Positions 5,351 to 8,371 of a stretch of 8,371 nt of DNA are shown here, piece by piece. The position numbers and the translations under genes are program-made. The DNA comes from Pseudomonadota bacterium (GTDB lineage: Bacteria > Myxococcota > Myxococcia > Myxococcales > Myxococcaceae). Within the stretch, counting starts at the first letter, position 1. Every line of letters starts with the position of its first letter. A model generated the notes under the pieces. It made no database searches. It was given only the letters and a program-made list of their open reading frames with translations, and was not told where the DNA came from. The stretch is taken from the NCBI GenBank assembly GCA_023426545.1, contig JAFAAN010000022.1:1-8371 (forward strand). Reading direction: 5' to 3'.

Positions 5351-5715
5351 CAGGGGCGCAGCCAGAGCAGGTAGCCCGCCAGTCCCAGTTGCACGGCCAG
5401 GTTCAGCAGCGAGCCGAACACCTGCAGGGAATTGCCGCGGATAAGGCCGCACGCATGCGCCGCGCGCGCCACCAGCAGCGCGCCGCCCAAGACATGCAGC
5501 GCCGTCGAATGGCCTCCGCTCAGCTCCGTCAGGAGCAGCAGGAGCAGCGCCAGCGGGATGTGCTCCACGTTGCTTCCGTGGGCGCGGATGGCAGCCACTA
5601 GGTCGAGGTGGCCTCCGTCACTGCGGAACACGTTGTGCCGCGTGCGCACGCGGCTGACGTCGAGGGGCAGGCCCAGCGCGAGGAAGGGGTTGAGCGCAGC
5701 GTAGAGCGACGTCAC
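5344..5715 (-). CDS. MAPEG-family / YecN-like membrane protein
   Basis: This encodes 123 residues with about four hydrophobic segments. The pattern SLYAALNPFLALGLPLDV, then RTRHNVFRSDGGHLDLVAAI, RAHGSNVEHIPLALLLLLL and LLVARAAHACGL matches the MAPEG family, in particular the short YecN type (Y-A-L start, DGG, AIRxHGNxxEYIP, GRxxHxxG). MAPEG proteins are small integral membrane proteins; some use glutathione, but the function of the YecN type is not established. The start is GTG 5713-5715, which gives the full N-terminus expected for YecN-like proteins, but no Shine-Dalgarno precedes it. The DNA just upstream is a terL fragment, so its native leader and promoter may have been lost. It reads towards the Cys-rich lipoprotein gene. 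Confidence 0.85.
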   Translation of the reverse strand: MTSLYAALNPFLALGLPLDVSRVRTRHNVFRSDGGHLDLVAAIRAHGSNVEHIPLALLLLLLTELSGGHSTALHVLGGALLVARAAHACGLIRGNSLQVFGSLLNLAVQLGLAGYLLWLRPWG

Positions 5716-5720
5716 CGAGA

Positions 5721-5879
5721 CCAGGGACGAGGAACCGCTCCGAGCTGACAGTCTTCGATGAGATGGAGGGCCACATCACCCGCCACACGCTGTGCAACTT
5801 CGAAGGCGTCCCCTTCGCGAAGCACGAGATCCACCTGCGGCACTTCCTTTCCGGAACGCGCGCAATTGCCCCTGACTAG
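5721..5879 (+). pseudogene. terL: Third terminase fragment (terL copy 3, diverged)
   Basis: Read from 5724, this frame gives GTRNRSELTVFDEMEG, then NFEGVPFAKHEIHLRHFLS, and ends at TAG 5877-5879. It aligns without gaps to GRTRDRSELAVFEEVAG ... SFEGVPFAEQEAHLRRLLS of terL copy 1; about 22 of 39 residues from RSEL onward match. It includes the segment right after the first nuclease Asp and stops before VDRSG, replaced by an unrelated short tail. It is much more diverged than copy 2, so it came from a different terminase lineage. There is no start signal; it is a remnant. Confidence 0.75.
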
Positions 5880-5971
5880 CCATACAAGAGCCGCTCTCCA
5901 GCTCGCGACAGCGAGATGATCTTGATCGACTCGCCTACCTCAACCACCCAGCTCAATCGCGACGAGCGCCA
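5876..5971 (-). pseudogene. Possible BrnT-like toxin C-terminal remnant
   Basis: On the complement the last 31 codons before TAG 5876-5878 read WRSSRLSWVVEVGESIKIIS then LSRAGERLLYG. The pattern I-x-I-I-S...A..ER..Y resembles the C-terminal signature of BrnT-type ribonuclease toxins (IRIISAR.A..ER..Y) with a two-residue gap. Upstream the frame becomes low-complexity, and no start or antitoxin gene is visible. It could be the truncated end of a toxin gene next to terL copy 3, or chance similarity. Confidence 0.3.
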
Positions 5972-6111
5972 CACCAGGCAACCACGGCAAACCCTCCCAC
6001 CCAGCCACCCCATCACCCTCAAATAAACACATCCACACAAACCACCACAGACGCAATGTTCAACCCCCAACATCAGCCACAACCACAACCCCTTGCGACC
6101 TCTTGAATTGA
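5940..6111 (+). other. C/A-rich, G-poor leader region (possible rut-like site)
   Basis: This + strand stretch is dominated by C and A; 6005-6049 contains no G at all. Such C-rich, unstructured RNA is the type recognised by Rho, so it could insulate the bacteriocin gene from upstream transcription. There is no convincing gene on either strand besides the remnant at 5876-5971. A small hairpin CTCGC-GACA-GCGAG is at 5902-5915. Confidence 0.3.
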
Positions 6112-6139
6112 TATAGCCAACCCGGGCCTCAACGGCCCG
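6109..6139 (+). promoter_or_regulatory. Extended -10 element and start-site hairpin before the bacteriocin gene
   Basis: TGATATAGC at 6109-6117 fits an extended -10 (TG-N-TATAGC) without a good -35. Transcription would begin near 6124. Exactly there lies a perfect hairpin, CGGGCC (6123-6128), loop TCAAC, GGCCCG (6134-6139), which could stabilise the 5' end of the mRNA or serve as an operator. The Shine-Dalgarno AAGGAG is at 6179-6184, 8 nt before ATG 6193. Confidence 0.35.
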
Positions 6140-6192
6140 CACCCACAATCACAGAATCAATCCAACCCTCCACCCAGCAAGGAGCAACACCA

Positions 6193-6801
6193 ATGACTTG
6201 GTTCCAATTTCCGAGCCAGACAGCTGCCCTCATCGTGGCGATAGCCGCAGGCGCGATTGGGACAATCCCTACTCACGCAGTGGCGGACGGCTGCAGTGAG
6301 GCCAATGCGTGGGTAGCGCAGAATGCGAACTCGCTTCCCAAGACCTACGACGAATTCGTCCAGCAGCCAACAATGCACCGAAAAGCCATCTACTCCGCAT
6401 CATCCCCCGAGACAAAGGCCGCTCTTTGGAGGGATCACCTCAACCGCTACCTGCAGGAACATCCTGAACTCAATTCCGATCAGACAGAGTTCATCCTTGA
6501 GACAATTGCCGAACTGACGCCTGAACTCTTCCGGAACACGACCAACCCCGCCGTGTCGCCCCAAATTGCTGCAATAAGAACCCGCAGCGAAGAACTTTTC
6601 TCGAAAGAAGAAGCCGGGCTCCTCATCGCCCAACTCGGCCCAATTCAGGATGCAGCAACGCTGGCAGTCAAGTGCTCTTGCTCCACTAAATCTGACTACT
6701 GCGGCTCAGGCCACAAGTGCTATCTTGCAAACTGCGACCAAGTCAATGGTTGTGGGGACCTATGGATGTTCAAGTGCGATGGAGTTTGCTACTCGCCATA
6801 A
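6193..6801 (+). CDS. Fulvocin C-like bacteriocin precursor
   Basis: This encodes 202 residues starting at ATG 6193 behind AAGGAG. Residues of about 9-30 form a Sec-type signal peptide (hydrophobic ALIVAIAAGAIG, cleavage near THAVA). Residues of about 35-155 are a helical pro-region with W..HLNRYLQEHPELNSDQ and AELTPELF segments. The final 44 residues (from V159) carry eight Cys, and CSCSTKSDYC is nearly identical to the start of fulvocin C, a 45-residue peptide bacteriocin of Myxococcus fulvus. From memory of that sequence, the first four Cys are spaced identically (3, 5, 12, 18) and the rest are close. Maturation probably cuts after LA at 157-158. GC content and codon choice (ACA, AAT, ATA) are lower than in the neighbours, suggesting separate transfer. 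No immunity, protease or transporter gene is evident nearby. Confidence 0.85.
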   Translation: MTWFQFPSQTAALIVAIAAGAIGTIPTHAVADGCSEANAWVAQNANSLPKTYDEFVQQPTMHRKAIYSASSPETKAALWRDHLNRYLQEHPELNSDQTEFILETIAELTPELFRNTTNPAVSPQIAAIRTRSEELFSKEEAGLLIAQLGPIQDAATLAVKCSCSTKSDYCGSGHKCYLANCDQVNGCGDLWMFKCDGVCYSP

Positions 6802-6919
6802 CTTGCACAGACCGAGCGACACAACCGGGCGCAGAGGAGACGCTCTTTACCATTGGTAAGGCGAAGCAAGTCCTCATCCTGCAACCGGCATCCCCTCTCT
6901 GAGGCCCCCTCATTGCCGT

Positions 6920-6956
6920 CTCTCCCTTGGAAGCCCACTGAAGTTCCGAGGGAGAG
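6920..6956 (+). terminator. 13-bp hairpin downstream of the bacteriocin gene
   Basis: CTCTCCCTTGGAA (6920-6932) pairs with TTCCGAGGGAGAG (6944-6956) over 13 bp with one G-T wobble and an 11-nt loop. It lies about 120 nt after the bacteriocin stop and is the strongest hairpin in the region. The downstream sequence (TTCCCAATTCC) is only weakly T-rich. It is probably a terminator or an mRNA 3'-end stabiliser. The rest of 6802-7057 shows nothing else. Confidence 0.45.
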
Positions 6957-7057
6957 TTCCCAATTCCTCCGTCAACGCCAGGACCGTCAGCAGATTGCGC
7001 GCACGACTCCTTACGCGCCCGTCGCGGCGAGTTCATGAAATCCTGATTAGGCTTTAG

Positions 7058-7213
7058 GGTCCCGACAGTTTGCGCGCCTTCACCTTCAACCACGCCTGGC
7101 GCCGGAAGGGGTACGTCGAGCAGATGCGGCGCCACGTCCACACTTCGCTCCGAATCCAGCACTGCGCAGGCGGCTGGAGGCCGACGTCCCGCAGCTTGCC
7201 GAGGCCACGGTAA
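7058..7213 (+). pseudogene. Short open fragment, perhaps a truncated gene
   Basis: The frame between TAG 7055-7057 and TAA 7211-7213 encodes 51 residues including SLRAFTFNHAWRRKGYVEQM then RRHVHTSLR. For the first ~36 codons, third positions are mostly G/C and the composition is protein-like (basic, aromatic). There is no start codon with a Shine-Dalgarno. It ends just where the insertion sequence probably begins, so it may be a gene piece cut by that insertion. I do not recognise the family. Confidence 0.25.
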
Positions 7214-8371
7214 GGGCTCGCTCAGAAATTACTTGTCCGAATTGGGATTGAGGACGTAGTTCCAGTCCCCATGAAAGTCTGAGCGGACGAGGCGGAGTTG
7301 ATGCATGGCCGCCTGAGAGACGCTGACTCCCGTGCGGTAGCGCCGCCGGTCCAGCCGTGCTTTCACCTTCAGGCCCTTGGCGGTAGTCGTGGTGCCGATG
7401 AGGTTCACCACCGTCTCGTAGTCCTCCAGGGGGCGGCCTCTCCAATTCATGCTGATGTGGCTGAAGAGGCGATGCTCCACCTTGTTCCACTTGCTCGTGC
7501 CGGGCGGGAAGTGGCAGACGCTGATGGAAAGCCCCGTCGCATCCGCCAGCCGCTGCAACTCGGCCTTCCACACGCGACTCCTTGCGCTGTTGCTGCCGCC
7601 CGAGTCGGCCGTCACCAACAACTCCGTCGCCTCGGGATAGCGCTCCTGGCCCATCTTCCTCCACCATGTGGCGATGCTGTTGACGGCGAAGACGGGCGTG
7701 TCGTGGTCCACCCCCACCGACACCCAGGCGCTGTTGTCCCCGACATCGTACACGCCGTAGGGAATCGCCTTACCCACCGCCGTGTCCGGGAAGTCATGCG
7801 TCAGGCTCGGCACTGGCGCCCCTTTCGGCTGCCATTCCCGGCCTGCATTCTTGAACTCCCCCACCAACTCCTTCTTCTTGGTGTCCACCGAAACAACTGG
7901 CTGCCTTCGGGCCTGGAAGTCCTGCACCTGGGCGTTGATGTGCTCGAACTGGGCGTTGCGGTCCGGGTGCGACTCGCCTTCCAGCGACTTGGAGACCGCC
8001 TGCAAGCTGTAGCCCTGGCTCTTGAGCAACTCGCCCACCTTCTGGGGGCTCACCTTGTAGCCGTGTTTCTCCAGTTCCGCGGCCAGCACCTTCGTGCTCT
8101 TGCACGTCCAGCGCAGCGGCGATTCCGGGTCGCCCCGAGTTGCGGGGTCCACCAGCGACTCCAGAGTTTCCGTCAGCCCCGGCTGAGCCACTTCCACTTT
8201 GGGCCGGCCAGCGCCCTTGCGCCGCACTCGCACCAGTTCCCCTTCGGGCCTCTTTCCGCTCGCCTCGTCGCGCCCCGCGCGCACCTTCATGCGCGACAAG
8301 CCCGTCGCCCGTGCGACCGCAGTGACACCGCCACGCCCCAGCGCGAGCGCCTCCGCGCCTGCCCAGCGCCG
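7214..8371 (-). mobile_element. ISAzo13-family insertion sequence (partial; other end outside the window)
   Basis: The transposase at 7229-8371 defines the element. Its 3' boundary must lie a little beyond the stop codon, somewhere near 7214-7228, judging from the end of the preceding open fragment. The exact terminal inverted repeat cannot be set because the other end is off the window. The left boundary given is therefore approximate. Confidence 0.6.
7229..8371 (-). CDS. ISAzo13-family DDE transposase (N-terminus beyond the window edge)
   Basis: 380 residues are visible; the frame stays open to the right edge. It starts within RRWAGAEALALGRGGVTAVA then RATGLSRMKVRAG, the N-terminal region of this family, so only a few dozen residues are missing. 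Family hallmarks follow: TRGDPESPLRWTCKST, QGYSLQAVSKSLEGESHPDR, SVDTKKKELVGEFKNAGREW, TADSGGSNSARSRVWK and FPPGTSKWNKVEHRLFSHIS, then the C-terminal HGDWNYVLNP. The DDE catalytic residues are the Asp of SVDTKK (codon near 7883-7885), the Asp of TADSGG (near 7604-7606) and the Glu of KVEHRL (near 7475-7477). No frameshift or stop is seen, so the protein may be active. A TTG at 8297-8299 could be mistaken for the start, but homology clearly extends upstream. Confidence 0.93.
   Translation of the reverse strand, partial: RRWAGAEALALGRGGVTAVARATGLSRMKVRAGRDEASGKRPEGELVRVRRKGAGRPKVEVAQPGLTETLESLVDPATRGDPESPLRWTCKSTKVLAAELEKHGYKVSPQKVGELLKSQGYSLQAVSKSLEGESHPDRNAQFEHINAQVQDFQARRQPVVSVDTKKKELVGEFKNAGREWQPKGAPVPSLTHDFPDTAVGKAIPYGVYDVGDNSAWVSVGVDHDTPVFAVNSIATWWRKMGQERYPEATELLVTADSGGSNSARSRVWKAELQRLADATGLSISVCHFPPGTSKWNKVEHRLFSHISMNWRGRPLEDYETVVNLIGTTTTAKGLKVKARLDRRRYRTGVSVSQAAMHQLRLVRSDFHGDWNYVLNPNSDK

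Noticed and set aside
4888..5452. - strand open frames opposite the Cys-rich lipoprotein
   Set aside because: They are antisense to a gene with a textbook signal peptide and lipobox. Their composition is Arg/Ala/Gly-rich and no motif is seen.
5290..5704. + strand open frames opposite the MAPEG gene
   Set aside because: They are shadows of a recognisable MAPEG protein on the other strand.
7086..7667. 193-codon - strand frame overlapping the transposase 3' part
   Set aside because: It is in a different frame from the ISAzo13 transposase, which has family motifs throughout; this one has none.
8140..8325. + strand frame opposite the transposase N-terminus
   Set aside because: It is a Pro/Ala/Arg-rich shadow antisense to conserved transposase sequence.
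1..8371. CRISPR array, tRNA gene or matching attachment-site pair
   Set aside because: No regularly spaced identical repeats, no cloverleaf-like sequence, and no convincing long direct repeat flanking the integrase-to-IS region was found by eye.

Overview
The window is high-GC DNA with almost uniformly G/C third codon positions. It looks like a myxobacterium (Myxococcota; Myxococcus, Corallococcus, Pyxidicoccus or Archangium type). The best taxonomic pointers are a precursor whose last 44 residues match the myxobacterial bacteriocin fulvocin C, and lipoproteins of myxobacterial style. No tRNA, rRNA or CRISPR array is visible. The overall picture is a decaying, rearranged prophage remnant that carries secreted or lipoprotein cargo and ends in an insertion sequence.

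Layout. (1) 1-86 is the 3' end of an unidentified + strand gene. (2) 305-919 (-) is a short tyrosine recombinase with a strong hairpin just past its stop. Divergent from it, 1045-1842 (+) encodes a BRO-N/antirepressor-type protein. (3) 1839-3231 (+) is a phage large terminase (terL) overlapping the BRO stop. It has lost its obvious start codon (GTA where GTG is expected), has a frameshift near 2650, and stops 19 residues early. (4) 3409-4161 is a secreted or lipoprotein gene with a thrombospondin type-3 repeat and a DUF11-like domain. (5) 4201-4626 is a second copy of the terL 3' end. (6) 4951-5235 is a small lipoprotein with eight cysteines after the lipobox Cys; convergent to it, 5344-5715 (-) is a MAPEG/YecN-like membrane protein. 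(7) 5721-5879 is a third, diverged terL fragment, followed by a possible BrnT-like toxin remnant on the - strand. (8) 6193-6801 is a fulvocin C-like bacteriocin precursor in a stretch of lower GC. (9) 7229-8371 (-) is an ISAzo13-family transposase running off the window edge.

The most notable structure is that fragments of the terL 3' end occur three times and separate the cargo genes. Copies 1 and 2 share a 228-bp block with only 2 mismatches. The next 96 bp has 12 mismatches, 11 of them synonymous. This mosaic suggests two terminases that diverged while functional and were later homogenised by gene conversion. The working inference is that the terL 3' end has been a repeated recombination point for stacking small secreted and bacteriocin-like genes. 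No capsid, portal, small terminase or lysis gene is visible, so this is not an intact prophage.
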